From Chitinophagaceae bacterium UBA4411 (GTDB taxonomy: Bacteria > Bacteroidota > Bacteroidia > Chitinophagales > Chitinophagaceae): a stretch of 64,000 nt of DNA. The DNA lies in assembly GCA_002400415.1 (NCBI GenBank), contig DGQP01000003.1:186001-250000 (forward strand), in the 5' to 3' direction. Made by a program: the position numbers and the translations under genes. The notes below the pieces were generated by a model, which had not been told where the DNA came from, ran no database searches, and was given only the letters and a program-made list of their open reading frames with translations. Positions 1 to 8,392 of this stretch are shown piece by piece; the stretch's first letter is position 1; each line of letters begins with the position of its first letter.

Positions 1-750
1 CAGGAGATGCAGGGCAAGGTTATAGTCATAATTGTTCTTGTACTTATGGTGATCTGCGAGGAAATCATATTTCCTGAAGGCATGGAGCAAGGGTACAAAA
101 TCATAGCCTGCGGGGACATAAATTTTGGTCACATTCCTGCAGCCGAGACCAAAATAGAGGTACACATCATCGGCCAGTTTTGCAAGCTCTTCACCGGTTT
201 CCTCCCCGGTGAGGATGGCGGCTGAGGTTCTGTTGCGGCGGATGATATGTGGCCATTTCCCGAAATAATATTCAAAATGCCCGGCCGAATTATTGCTGCC
301 GGTGGCGATATAAGCACCACAACCTTTCAGTATCCCGGCAAATGAGAACCGTTGCTCTGCGGCCTTATTCCAATCAGATAACTTACTAACCAGGTGCTTT
401 ATAAGGGGCTCGTCCCTGGAAGAAGTTTTGATTGTTGCTTTGTGCCCTGAAATGAAAACGCACAGGAAATCATGGAAGCCTACCAGGGGAATGTTTCCTG
501 CCATGACGATCCCTATATTTTGGGGCTCATGGTTATTGTCCCGCAATTCATAAGAACTGACCCATTTTTCCAATATGGGGCGGGAGAGGAAATGCTGTGC
601 AATATTTTTCGTGGCCAGGTCAACGAATTCTGGAATAAACCAGCCGTTCTCCCGGGAGGCTTTTTCTTTGGTTTCTGCCCACGCGGGATCGCCCGATAAA
701 ATATATTCCCCGAGGTCAACTAATAAATCAATCCGATACTGTAAATTCAT
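1..750 (-). CDS. Acyl-CoA reductase (LuxC family), 3' end cut off by window edge
   Basis: The frame is open for 250 codons from an ATG at 748-750 to base 1 with no stop, so the C-terminus lies outside the window. The translation has motifs I associate with the Bacteroidota LuxC-type acyl-CoA reductase family: IPLVGFHDF (nucleotide-binding region), TGSNNSAGHFEYYFGKWPHI, and FGLGCRNVTKIYVP, which carries the presumed catalytic Cys. Such enzymes reduce acyl-CoA to aldehyde with NAD(P)H. It diverges from a ferredoxin gene; this pairing recurs in Bacteroidota, but the substrate is unknown. The family call rests on recalled motifs. The start is the first ATG and gives the usual short N-terminal helix (MNLQYRIDLLVDL). 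Confidence 0.8.
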   Translation of the reverse strand, partial: MNLQYRIDLLVDLGEYILSGDPAWAETKEKASRENGWFIPEFVDLATKNIAQHFLSRPILEKWVSSYELRDNNHEPQNIGIVMAGNIPLVGFHDFLCVFISGHKATIKTSSRDEPLIKHLVSKLSDWNKAAEQRFSFAGILKGCGAYIATGSNNSAGHFEYYFGKWPHIIRRNRTSAAILTGEETGEELAKLADDVYLYFGLGCRNVTKIYVPAGYDFVPLLHAFRKYDFLADHHKYKNNYDYNLALHLL

Positions 751-828
751 GCCCGTAAATTAAAGCCAGTTTTAAGTTTTCCGACTGCAAATTAACGGAT
801 GACTGCGCAGGAAAAAATTTAAAGCAGG

Positions 829-858
829 CTTGCTGAGACTAAAAACAAACTAATTTTG
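829..858 (+). promoter_or_regulatory. Bacteroidota-type promoter of the ferredoxin gene
   Basis: TAATTTTG at 851-858 fits the -7 consensus TAnnTTTG. A TTG at 830-832 lies 18 nt upstream as a weak -33 element. The ferredoxin ATG is 38 nt downstream of the -7 box. The 146-nt intergenic region also has to hold the promoter of the divergent acyl-CoA reductase, for which I see no clear box. Confidence 0.55.
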
Positions 859-896
859 CTCAGTCATGTAATTCTCAACCCGTTAAATGTTTTTTT

Positions 897-1244
897 ATGG
901 CAATCAAGATTACCGAAGAATGTATCAATTGCGGCGCCTGCGAACCCGAATGTCCCAATAACGCCATCTATGAAGGTGGTGTGGAATGGGCTGTTTCAGA
1001 CGGAACAACTGTAAAAGGGCCTTTCACTTTGCTGGATGGGTCTGTAGTGGATGCAGATCAGAAAAATGCTCCCGTTAGTGTTGATATTTATTACATCACC
1101 CCCAATAAATGTACTGAGTGCCAGGGCTTTCATGAAGAACCCCAGTGTGCAGCCGTTTGCCCGGTTGATTGCTGTGTGCCGGATGAAATGTACCAGGAAA
1201 CAGTAGATCAGCTGATCGCTAAGAAAGACAAACTGCACATCTGA
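897..1244 (+). CDS. 2[4Fe-4S] ferredoxin (Alvin-type spacing)
   Basis: A 115-aa protein with two cluster-binding motifs: C9-x2-C12-x2-C15-x3-C19-P near the N-terminus, and C72-x2-C75-x8-C84-x3-C88-P. The enlarged C75-C84 spacing is the hallmark of Alvin-type low-potential 2[4Fe-4S] ferredoxins. Residues 25-65 form an insert without cysteines between the motifs. It is a soluble electron carrier. The 2-oxoacid:acceptor oxidoreductase at the right edge of the window is one possible partner class, but they are 62 kb apart and a link is only inference. The start is the first ATG and places Cys9 in the usual position. Confidence 0.93.
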   Translation: MAIKITEECINCGACEPECPNNAIYEGGVEWAVSDGTTVKGPFTLLDGSVVDADQKNAPVSVDIYYITPNKCTECQGFHEEPQCAAVCPVDCCVPDEMYQETVDQLIAKKDKLHI

Positions 1245-1516
1245 TTTGTGCCTTGACTGTGCATAATTTTTTATGCCGCTGGTAGTTGTTCTTTCTAAAG
1301 TTATTTAACTTAGTAAAAGATTCAATTTAATATAGCAGTGTATACTGCTCCATTAAAGGCGGGTGATATTTCCCGTCGTAAAAAGGTGAAGGAGAAACGG
1401 CCTTCACCTTTCTTATTTTTGGAAGCGGAAAGAAATAAATGATTTTTAGCATTTGAAATTTCGGGCATCGCTTTTTTTCCTCAATATTTGCGTAGCTAAA
1501 CACATACATATCAACT
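1245..1516. other. Intergenic region with several small hairpins
   Basis: No gene is visible. Four inverted repeats follow in order: GCATAA/TTATGC with a TTTT loop (1261-1276), CTAAAGTTA/TAACTTAG with one bulge (1295-1313), AGCAGT/ACTGCT with a GTAT loop (1334-1349), and the strong terminator-like hairpin at 1382-1411. The density suggests a structured ferredoxin 3' end or a structured ddl leader. Confidence 0.4.
1382..1416 (+). terminator. Rho-independent terminator between ferredoxin and ddl
   Basis: AAAGGTGAAGG (1382-1392) and CCTTCACCTTT (1401-1411) form a perfect 11-bp stem with an 8-nt loop, followed by the T-rich CTTATTTTT. It lies 137 nt past the ferredoxin stop and 100 nt before ddl. 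It could end the ferredoxin transcript or act as a leader terminator for ddl. No leader peptide is apparent. Confidence 0.65.
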
Positions 1517-2503
1517 ATGAAGAAAACCATTGCCCTGGTGACCGGCGGTTTTTCGGGAGAAGCAGTTATTTCGTATAAAAGTGCAACAACGATTGATAAT
1601 AATCTCGACAGGGATAAATTCAACGTCTATAAGATCGATGTAAACCCCAAAGGCTGGTTCTATGAACTGGCGGATGGCAGAAAAATAGAAATTGATAAGA
1701 ATGATTTTTCCCTTCCCCTGGATAATGAAAAGGTGGATTTTGATGCTGTTTTTATCGGGATGCACGGTACGCCCGGGGAGGATGGAAAATTACAGGGGTA
1801 CTTTGATACATTAAAAATTCCTTACACCAGTTGTGACGCCACTACATCCGCCATCACTTTCAATAAGCGATATACTGTTGCCGTGGCTAAAATGGCCGGC
1901 ATTTCAGTAGCTAATTCAGTTCACTTGTTTAAGCATTCTCCTGTTCCGGCAGCACAAATACTTGACCAGGTAAAACTGCCGGTATTTGTGAAACCAAGCA
2001 ACGGTGGGTCAAGCATCGGGATGAGTAAAGTGGATAACCCGGAAGACCTGGAAGCTGCTATTGTTAAAGCATTCAATGAAGATGAACAGGTGCTGGTCGA
2101 AGAAATGGTGAAAGGGAAAGAGTATACGGTAGGTGTTTTCAAAACAAAGGGAAATATTATCGTGCTGCCGCTTACGGAAGTAAGGGCGGATGATGACAAA
2201 GAATTTTTTGACTTTGAAGCCAAATACCAGGGCAAATCAACGGAAACAACACCTGCGGTTGTGGATGAAGTAATCGCTGATAAGATCAGGGCAGCGGCGC
2301 ATAAAATTTATGCAGTATTCAATTGCAGGGGCGTGGTCAGAATCGACTTCATTTACAATGAAGAAAGTGGTCAGCCTTTTATGCTGGAGATAAACACAAT
2401 ACCCGGCCAGAGTGAGGCCAGCATTGTGCCACAGCAGGTAAGGGCTATGGGCTGGAGCCTGAAAGAGTTTTATACCAAACTGGTGGAAGAAGTATTATAC
2501 TGA
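1517..2503 (+). CDS. ddl: D-alanine--D-alanine ligase
   Basis: A 328-aa ATP-grasp enzyme that joins two D-alanines for the peptidoglycan precursor in the cytoplasm. Visible are the N-terminal catalytic Glu in GGFSGE (E15), HGTPGEDG (83-90), the ATP-grasp loop KPSNGGSSIGMS (159-170) and the metal-binding/oxyanion stretch EINTIPGQ (291-298). The length is normal. The downstream gene encodes a PASTA protein 40 nt away, so the two probably share a transcript with cell-wall logic. The ATG start at 1517 puts the Rossmann-like strand KKTIALVTGG at the N-terminus as in homologues. Confidence 0.95.
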   Translation: MKKTIALVTGGFSGEAVISYKSATTIDNNLDRDKFNVYKIDVNPKGWFYELADGRKIEIDKNDFSLPLDNEKVDFDAVFIGMHGTPGEDGKLQGYFDTLKIPYTSCDATTSAITFNKRYTVAVAKMAGISVANSVHLFKHSPVPAAQILDQVKLPVFVKPSNGGSSIGMSKVDNPEDLEAAIVKAFNEDEQVLVEEMVKGKEYTVGVFKTKGNIIVLPLTEVRADDDKEFFDFEAKYQGKSTETTPAVVDEVIADKIRAAAHKIYAVFNCRGVVRIDFIYNEESGQPFMLEINTIPGQSEASIVPQQVRAMGWSLKEFYTKLVEEVLY

Positions 2504-2543
2504 TTAATAACTAAGTGAGATCAGATCATTCAAAATTTAAGCT

Positions 2544-3350
2544 GTGCTGAAATTTATCACGCATCGTCCTTTGTGGCTTAATATCCTTGCCGGTGTCTTG
2601 CTGGCAGTAGCCATCTTTTCTGTATTTATATTGTCATTGAACTGGCTTACTCATCATAATAGTTCCATGACGGTTCCGCAGGTAACCGGAAAATCATTTG
2701 AAGAGGCTGAAAGTATACTGGAAAAAGCCGGCTTTGACGTGGAGATACAGGATTCGATTTATTCCGACACCACTAAGCCAATGGAAGTTTTGAAGCAATT
2801 TCCCGAGGCTGATGAAGTGGTGAAAGTTAACCGTAAAGTTTATCTTACGATAAACCGGGCGGTTCCCCCCATGATTGATATGCCTAACCTGGTAGGTTAC
2901 AGTTTTCGTAATGCGGAAATGACATTGAAGAACAACGGGCTCCGGTTTGGCGACAGCACATTTAAACCTGACTTTGCGAGGAATGCTGTATTAGAGCAAT
3001 TGTATAACGGATCACCTATTACACCGGGAACAAAAATAAGAATGGGAAGCAAGATCGATTTTGTGCTGGGAGATGGAGTCGGGGACAAAGAATTTGCGGT
3101 TCCCGACATTACCGGGTTGACATTCGCTGATGCAAAAACAAGGCTTGAAGCCTACGGAATCAGTTTTGCATCCGTTATTGCTGATGGGGTCGCAGATACA
3201 GCCAGCGCCTTTATTTATAAACAAAACCCTGAACGTTTTGATATAGATAAAAAAATACAACATATCCGTTCAGGACAGACAATGGATGTATGGCTGCAGC
3301 TTGAGAAGCCCATAAAAGATACTGCTACTATACCTTTGATTCAACAATAA
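2544..3350 (+). CDS. Membrane-anchored PASTA-domain protein
   Basis: A 268-aa protein with a short cytoplasmic N-terminus, one transmembrane helix (about residues 11-35) and three PASTA domains (about 42-107, 110-178 and 184-258), seen as repeats of the pattern VPxxxGxSFxxAExxLxxxGF...QxPxxxxxV. PASTA domains bind uncrosslinked peptidoglycan or muropeptides. There is no kinase or transpeptidase domain, so this is a stand-alone wall-binding protein as found downstream of ddl or rluD in many Bacteroidota. The only start before the TM segment is a GTG at 2544. It lies between ddl and a rhodanese in one co-directional group. Confidence 0.85.
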   Translation: MLKFITHRPLWLNILAGVLLAVAIFSVFILSLNWLTHHNSSMTVPQVTGKSFEEAESILEKAGFDVEIQDSIYSDTTKPMEVLKQFPEADEVVKVNRKVYLTINRAVPPMIDMPNLVGYSFRNAEMTLKNNGLRFGDSTFKPDFARNAVLEQLYNGSPITPGTKIRMGSKIDFVLGDGVGDKEFAVPDITGLTFADAKTRLEAYGISFASVIADGVADTASAFIYKQNPERFDIDKKIQHIRSGQTMDVWLQLEKPIKDTATIPLIQQ

Positions 3351-3360
3351 TTTTCTAAAT

Positions 3361-3675
3361 ATGCAAAATATCACTGCGGAAGAATTGAAAGCCCGGCTTG
3401 ATGCAGGGGAAAAAATGAACATCATTGATGTAAGAGAACCACATGAAAATGCAGAGTTCAATATTGGCGGTACCCTGATCCCCCTGGGGAGAATACAGGC
3501 TATGCAAATTGATGAAATTGAGGAACTAAAACATCAAGAACTGATCGTCTATTGCCGGAGTGGTAACCGCAGCGGGCAGGCCTGTATGTTTTTAGATGCT
3601 ATCGGCTTTGCAAATACCAAGAACCTGGTTGGGGGTATGCTGGGCTGGCAGGAAAAATATGGAAGCCAGAAGTAA
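3361..3675 (+). CDS. Rhodanese-like domain protein
   Basis: A 104-aa single-domain rhodanese. The active-site loop is YCRSGNRSG with the persulfide-forming Cys65. The N-terminal signature IIDVREPHE (21-29) and the C-terminal GGMLGW are both present. The protein is cytoplasmic (no signal peptide) and probably a sulfurtransferase; the acceptor is unknown. It starts 10 nt after the PASTA gene and is probably cotranscribed. Confidence 0.9.
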   Translation: MQNITAEELKARLDAGEKMNIIDVREPHENAEFNIGGTLIPLGRIQAMQIDEIEELKHQELIVYCRSGNRSGQACMFLDAIGFANTKNLVGGMLGWQEKYGSQK

Positions 3676-3720
3676 GAAACCCGGGGCCGGATACCAGGCT
3701 TCTTACTCCCGGCCTCTTTT
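3671..3720. terminator. Possible bidirectional terminator between convergent genes
   Basis: Two overlapping inverted repeats lie between the rhodanese and TonB-receptor stops: AGTAAGAA/TTCTTACT (3671-3678 and 3700-3707, overlapping the rhodanese stop codon) and GGCCGG/CCGGCC (3685-3690 and 3709-3714), the second followed by TCTTTT. They cannot both form at once. The position favours termination, but the structures are imperfect. Confidence 0.4.
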
Positions 3721-5863
3721 ATAACCTTATATTGACAGCGAACATAAAATTCGTTCCTGCCATCGGGAAATAATAATTCTCCGTGGTTGTTTCTCCGCCA
3801 TAGATATAGCTGAATGTATACCCGTTAGGTTCATACTTTTTGCCAAACAGGTTGTTCACCTGGCCGGTAATATTTATTTCTTTCATCCATTTCCTTTTGA
3901 TGGTATAGATAGCTCTTATATCCTGCACATAAAAGGCATTCAGCTTTCTGTTGCTGTTTTGCGTATTGTCAAGATACTGGTCACTGACATATTTGCTCAA
4001 TAAGCTTACTTCCAGGTTTTTTACCGGCAAGAGGTTAACAGACGCACTCCCAACCACGGAAGGTGAAAATGCGATATCAGTAGCGTCATACGTGTTTAGC
4101 TTTTGCCCGCCATTGTCGTAATCATCAATAAATTCTGAGAAATTATTGACCTTATTCCTGCTTAATGCGAGATTAGCTGTTGCATTGAGCCAGGAATTCA
4201 GAATATACCCGCCCTGTAATTCAAGTCCGGCCCGGTAGCTCTTCGGAATATTGGTTCTTGTATAAGCGCCTACATCGTTAATCTTGCCGGTCAGTACCAA
4301 CTGATCTTTATAATTCATATAATATAGCGTGGCCGACCAGCTGTATTTTCTGCTGTTTTTTTCAATACCCGCTTCAATATCGTGCAACCGTTCTGGTTTC
4401 GGTTGTTGCAGGGTGCCTGCTTCAAAATCATCCCGGTTCGGTTCTTTATTAGCAACAGCATATGAAAAATATCCTTTCCAGCCATTCCTTGAATAACTGA
4501 CGCCGGCTTTGGGATTAAAGAAATCGAATTCATTATTTACATACAAAGTGGGGTTGTCCCGGAAACCTTCGATCTTATAACGGACGGCACGGTATTGAAT
4601 ATCTCCAAACAGATTCCAGTTATCACTTACCTGTACCTGTTCTTTCAGGTAAACGGTGAAGTCGTTTTTCAGCGCATCAAGATCATACCAGCGATAGTAA
4701 GGAGAAGGCAGGCCGTTGGAAGCCCATTTCAACTCACCGAAATGATTCCCGTTGTACCGGGTGATAGCGCCCCCAAACGTGGTTTGTGATTTACTGCTTT
4801 TATACTGTAAGGAGAAGACAGATCCGTAAAAATCATTATCGAGCCATAGCTGCCGGATGAAATCGGAATTGCCTGTTGTATTGATGCCATATTTTGAATA
4901 GGATTCATCGGCTTTGTATTGTTCATAATAACCTTCTCCTTTTGTAAGGAACAAAGCAGTATTAAAACTCAGCCGGCTGTTAATGGCCTGGTTAAAGAAT
5001 AACTGGTAATGATCCTGTTTGAAATTGTCTGTCTCGTTGTCATAAGGATCCCCGGGTTTTTCTGTACCGGCATAATTGATGGTGCGTTTGCCGGCTCTCA
5101 GGTCAGCTTCTGAAATACCATTCCATGCCTGGTAAGTTTTTTCCTTACCTGAAAAAATATTAAAGCGCAGTGAATTGTTCCTGCCAATATAAGCGGTGGA
5201 AAAATAAACAGACTTCATATCTGTTTTTGCACGGTCGATGAAGCCATTGCTGGTGATGTTGGAAACCCGGATATCGGTGGTGATGTGATCGCCGATTAAT
5301 CCACTGCCGAGTTTCAGTGTATTCTTCCAGGTGTCAAAAGATCCATAACTGTTATTGATCTCTGCATAAGCTTCCCTGTTCACTTCATTGGTGCTGAAGT
5401 TAATGCTGCCGCCAAAAGCGCCGGCACCGTTAGATGATGTGCCCACACCCCGCTGAATCTGGATACTGCCGGTAGAGGACGAAAAGTCGGGGAGATCAAC
5501 AAAGAAGGTTCCCTGGCTTTCCGCATCATTGTAAGGAATACCGTTGAGGGTTACATTGATCCTGGTGGCATCCGTTCCCCGGATCCGTAAGCCGGTATAT
5601 CCAACTCCATTCCCGGCATCCGAATTAATCACAACGGAAGGAGTCTGGTTTAACAGAAAAGGGATGTCTTGTCCCAAATTGATTTTGGCGATCTCTTTTC
5701 TGCTAATATTGGTTTTGGTAAAAGGGGAATTATCTGCCGCACGGATAGCTTTTACTTCCACGGGAGATAAGGCATAGAAACTGTCTTTGACTGCTTCTTT
5801 TTCCTGTGCTGTAACAGTTTGGCACAGGATGAATGAAATGATTGGAATGGCAATCCTCTTCAT
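3719..5863 (-). CDS. TonB-dependent outer-membrane receptor, probably for thiamine or a precursor
   Basis: A 714-aa receptor if started at ATG 5861-5863. Signal peptide (MKRIAIPIISF...TVTAQ, residues 1-20), plug domain (about 35-155, with LLNQTPSV, GLRIRG and LNGIPYND), then a 22-strand type beta barrel ending in an aromatic/hydrophobic C-terminal strand (FMFAVNIRL). A TPP riboswitch lies directly upstream on the same strand, which points to uptake of thiamine, its phosphates or a precursor. In-frame ATG codons further upstream (5920, 6007) precede the signal peptide; the one at 6007 lies inside the aptamer and is rejected. No other thiamine gene is adjacent in the window. Confidence 0.9.
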   Translation of the reverse strand: MKRIAIPIISFILCQTVTAQEKEAVKDSFYALSPVEVKAIRAADNSPFTKTNISRKEIAKINLGQDIPFLLNQTPSVVINSDAGNGVGYTGLRIRGTDATRINVTLNGIPYNDAESQGTFFVDLPDFSSSTGSIQIQRGVGTSSNGAGAFGGSINFSTNEVNREAYAEINNSYGSFDTWKNTLKLGSGLIGDHITTDIRVSNITSNGFIDRAKTDMKSVYFSTAYIGRNNSLRFNIFSGKEKTYQAWNGISEADLRAGKRTINYAGTEKPGDPYDNETDNFKQDHYQLFFNQAINSRLSFNTALFLTKGEGYYEQYKADESYSKYGINTTGNSDFIRQLWLDNDFYGSVFSLQYKSSKSQTTFGGAITRYNGNHFGELKWASNGLPSPYYRWYDLDALKNDFTVYLKEQVQVSDNWNLFGDIQYRAVRYKIEGFRDNPTLYVNNEFDFFNPKAGVSYSRNGWKGYFSYAVANKEPNRDDFEAGTLQQPKPERLHDIEAGIEKNSRKYSWSATLYYMNYKDQLVLTGKINDVGAYTRTNIPKSYRAGLELQGGYILNSWLNATANLALSRNKVNNFSEFIDDYDNGGQKLNTYDATDIAFSPSVVGSASVNLLPVKNLEVSLLSKYVSDQYLDNTQNSNRKLNAFYVQDIRAIYTIKRKWMKEINITGQVNNLFGKKYEPNGYTFSYIYGGETTTENYYFPMAGTNFMFAVNIRL

Positions 5864-5932
5864 TTTTTTAAATTTTAAACGGTTAAAAAATGAGAGGGAA
5901 ATGCTGTGGAGAAAGGGCATGTGATTGACCTC

Positions 5933-6039
5933 CTTCCCTGCGCAGGCATTACCCTGATCAGGTTTTACGGGTTTGATCTCAGCCAACTCTAAACTGCCAA
6001 AGATCACTTTGGCGGGTTCAGGTGAGCACCCCGGGAAAC
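5933..6039 (-). promoter_or_regulatory. TPP riboswitch (THI element)
   Basis: Read on the minus strand, the region contains the conserved thi-box in order: GGGGTGC, GGCTGAGAT, AAACCCG, ACCTGATCAGGGTAATGCC and GCGCAGGGAAG. The closing P1 stem pairs TTTCCC (about 6038-6033) with GGGAAG (5938-5933). The P3 arm contains an extra hairpin, CCAAAG...CTTTGG. The aptamer ends 69 nt before the ATG of the TonB receptor. In Bacteroidota this class usually represses transport genes when TPP is abundant. I see no obvious intrinsic terminator after it, so translational control is more likely. Confidence 0.95.
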
Positions 6040-6040
6040 C

Positions 6041-6061
6041 TGCCTGCCGTTCAGGCAGGCA
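6041..6061. repeat. Short palindrome upstream of the TPP riboswitch
   Basis: TGCCTGCC and GGCAGGCA (6041-6048 and 6054-6061) form a perfect 8-bp stem around a 5-nt loop, immediately 5' of the aptamer on the minus strand. It is not part of the thi-box consensus. It could be a leader hairpin or a dispersed palindromic repeat; I see no second copy in the window. Confidence 0.5.
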
Positions 6062-6182
6062 TTGAAAAATTGCAAAGATTGTCTTTGCTGAATAAGAACT
6101 GGTGCAAAGTTAAGGGAGAAAATAATTATCATGGCTGTAACTTTTCTACCCTGCTTTTCGTACCACCTGAAAACCAGCTAAA

Positions 6183-6899
6183 ATGAAGAAATATCTGCTA
6201 TCGCTTTCTTTTGTACTGGCTATGCTGCCGGTGCTTGCCCAGCAAATTATCAATGACCCGAATGCGGAAAAACGGACCGTGAGCAGTTTTCACGGTATTG
6301 ATGTGTCAACAGGGATTACCCTGATCCTGACTGAAGGTGCCGCTGAAGAAGTGGCCGTAAGCGCTGCCACCACTGAGTTCAGGGATAAAATCATAACCAA
6401 AGTGGAGAATGGCATCCTGAAGATCAGGTACGAAACAAAAATGGGATCCGTCAATAAGCGCAGGGAAAGTAAGAATCTTAAAGCATATGTATCTTATAAA
6501 ACACTGGATCATCTGAATGTTAATACAGGGGCAGAAGTGGAGATCAGCGGCATACTTTCTTCCTCCGGTCTGACATTGAAGGCGAATACCGGAGGGATTG
6601 TGAAAGGAAAAATAAACATTACCAAATTAAAAGTAAGCCAGGATACCGGTTCCAAAATAACACTGACCGGGAAAGCGGAAACGCTGGAAGTGGATGGAGA
6701 TACAGGGAGTAATTTTTTGGGTGAGGACCTTGAAACCACCAATTGCACAGCTTCGGCGGGAACTGGTGCAGGTATATCTGTTACCGTTAATAAAGAACTG
6801 AATGCAAAAGCGAATACCGGCGGTTACATTAAATACAAAGGAACCGCTGGTATCAGGGAAATCAAAACCAACACCGGCGGGTCAGTTTCAAAAATCTAA
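6183..6899 (+). CDS. Head-GIN domain (DUF2807) secreted protein, paralogue 1
   Basis: A 238-aa protein with a signal peptide (MKKYLLSLSFVLAMLPVLAQ) and a right-handed beta-solenoid-like DUF2807 region. The solenoid turns carry a recurring TG motif: NTGAEVEI, NTGGIVKG, DTGSKITL, DTGSNFLG, GTGAGISV, NTGGYIKY, NTGGSVSK. It is predicted periplasmic or surface exposed, function unknown. It is first of three tandem paralogues; the spacing to the next is 18 nt, so they form one operon. All three begin the mature region with INDxNAExRxVxxFHxI. Confidence 0.85.
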   Translation: MKKYLLSLSFVLAMLPVLAQQIINDPNAEKRTVSSFHGIDVSTGITLILTEGAAEEVAVSAATTEFRDKIITKVENGILKIRYETKMGSVNKRRESKNLKAYVSYKTLDHLNVNTGAEVEISGILSSSGLTLKANTGGIVKGKINITKLKVSQDTGSKITLTGKAETLEVDGDTGSNFLGEDLETTNCTASAGTGAGISVTVNKELNAKANTGGYIKYKGTAGIREIKTNTGGSVSKI

Positions 6900-6917
6900 A
6901 CTATAAGCAACCTAATT

Positions 6918-7640
6918 ATGAAAAAGATAGTAAACTTAGTATTATTCGTAATTGCTTTTACTTCTGTTACCGCACAGAAAACCATCAATGATGCCAATGC
7001 CGAAAAGAGAAATGTTACGGGCTTTCATGCAATAGAAGTAGGCGGCGGTATTGATCTATATCTTTCGCAGGGTGATGAAGCCGTGGCAGTAAGTGCCAGT
7101 GAAACAAAATACCGGGACAGAATTAAAACAGAGGTGGTAAACGGGGTATTGAAGATCAGGTATAAATATGAAAAAGGGCTAAAAATTAACTGGACAAGCG
7201 GCAGGATGCAGCTGAAAGCTTATGTTTCTGCAAAGGAACTTGATAAAATAAATGCTTCCGGCGGATCTGATGTAAGGGTGGAGGGTAGTCTTACCTTTGC
7301 AAAGCTTGAGCTTGGTGTTTCCGGCGGATCGGATTTTTGGGGTAAAGTAGCTGTCACTGATTTGAAAGCTAATGCCAGTGGCGGTTCTGATATTCATATT
7401 TCCGGAACTGCAAAAACTATGAATATTGATGTAAGCGGGGGGAGCGATTTTAAAGGGTTTGATCTTGCTGTCGAAAACTGTACAATTGATGCCAGCGGCG
7501 GCAGCGATGTGTCTGTAACCGCAACCAGGGAGTTAAATGTGGAGAGCAGCGGCGGCAGTGATGTATATTACAAAGGGGCGGCTATGATCCGGAACGTTAG
7601 AAGCAGTGGTGGCGGTAGTGTGAAAAAAGCAACTAAATAA
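6918..7640 (+). CDS. Head-GIN domain (DUF2807) secreted protein, paralogue 2
   Basis: A 240-aa paralogue with signal peptide (MKKIVNLVLFVIAFTSVTAQ) and the same fold, but every solenoid turn uses SGGSD instead of the TG motif: ASGGSDVRV, VSGGSDFWG, ASGGSDIHI, VSGGSDFKG, ASGGSDVSV, SSGGSDVYY, ending SSGGGSVKK. The Asp residues could line a ladder on one face of the solenoid, a possible metal or polysaccharide surface (inference). Function unknown. It lies in the middle of the three-gene operon. Confidence 0.85.
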   Translation: MKKIVNLVLFVIAFTSVTAQKTINDANAEKRNVTGFHAIEVGGGIDLYLSQGDEAVAVSASETKYRDRIKTEVVNGVLKIRYKYEKGLKINWTSGRMQLKAYVSAKELDKINASGGSDVRVEGSLTFAKLELGVSGGSDFWGKVAVTDLKANASGGSDIHISGTAKTMNIDVSGGSDFKGFDLAVENCTIDASGGSDVSVTATRELNVESSGGSDVYYKGAAMIRNVRSSGGGSVKKATK

Positions 7641-7666
7641 GGAATTTATAGTTAATAGTAATGTGT

Positions 7667-8371
7667 ATGAAAAAGATAACTGTTCTGATGTTTGGCCTTT
7701 TGGCCGTATTGTTTGTGGCAGGGCAAACGATTAACGATCCGAATGCGGAGGTAAGGGATGTAAAAGGTTTTCATGGTATCAATGTATCACATGCCTTTGA
7801 TGTGTACCTGAGTCAGGGTGATGAAGCGGTGGCAGTCAGTTCAACAGATCCTGATTACCGCAGTCGTATCAAAACCGAAGTCAGGAATGGTATCCTGTTT
7901 ATCAGTCTCGATAACCAGGGGAAAAAATGGAGCAAGGGTAATAAACACCTCAAAGCTTATATCTCTTATAAGAAATTAGATAAGATCAACATAAGTGGCG
8001 CCTGTGATGTGTATATCAATGGTTCATTAAAAGCTGATGAATTGAAAGTTGATTTGTCCGGGGCCAGTGACCTGAAAGGGAAACTGGATGTAAAGACCCT
8101 TGATATTGATATCAGCGGGGCTTCCGATATGACGGTTTCCGGAACAGCCACACAGCTAAAAATCGATGCCAGCGGGGCCAGTAATTTTAAAGGAGAGAAT
8201 CTCTCGGTTGATTATTGCAATGTGGATGCCAGTGGTGCCAGTGATGTAAAGGTTACCGTGAATAAAGAATTGTCGGCTAATGTGAGTGGTGCCAGTGATC
8301 TGCGGTATAAAGGAGAGGGACTGGTCAGGGACATCCGTACTTCGGGAGCGGGCTCTGTAAAACGAATTTAG
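7667..8371 (+). CDS. Head-GIN domain (DUF2807) secreted protein, paralogue 3
   Basis: A 234-aa paralogue whose turns use SGASD (ISGACDVYI, LSGASDLKG, ISGASDMTV, ASGASNFKG, ASGASDVKV, VSGASDLRY, SGAGSVKR). I take ATG 7667 (MKKITVLMFGLLAVLFVAGQ) as start because it opens a normal signal peptide; an ATG two codons upstream (7661) is the alternative. It shares the segment YLSQGDEAVAVS with paralogue 2, so genes 2 and 3 are closer to each other than to gene 1. A strong terminator follows. Confidence 0.85.
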   Translation: MKKITVLMFGLLAVLFVAGQTINDPNAEVRDVKGFHGINVSHAFDVYLSQGDEAVAVSSTDPDYRSRIKTEVRNGILFISLDNQGKKWSKGNKHLKAYISYKKLDKINISGACDVYINGSLKADELKVDLSGASDLKGKLDVKTLDIDISGASDMTVSGTATQLKIDASGASNFKGENLSVDYCNVDASGASDVKVTVNKELSANVSGASDLRYKGEGLVRDIRTSGAGSVKRI

Positions 8372-8392
8372 ACATATTATCAGGGGAATAAG

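Noticed and set aside
5864..6007. Longer start of the TonB receptor
   Set aside because: It would translate the TPP aptamer and hide the signal peptide; ATG 5863 opens a clean signal sequence.
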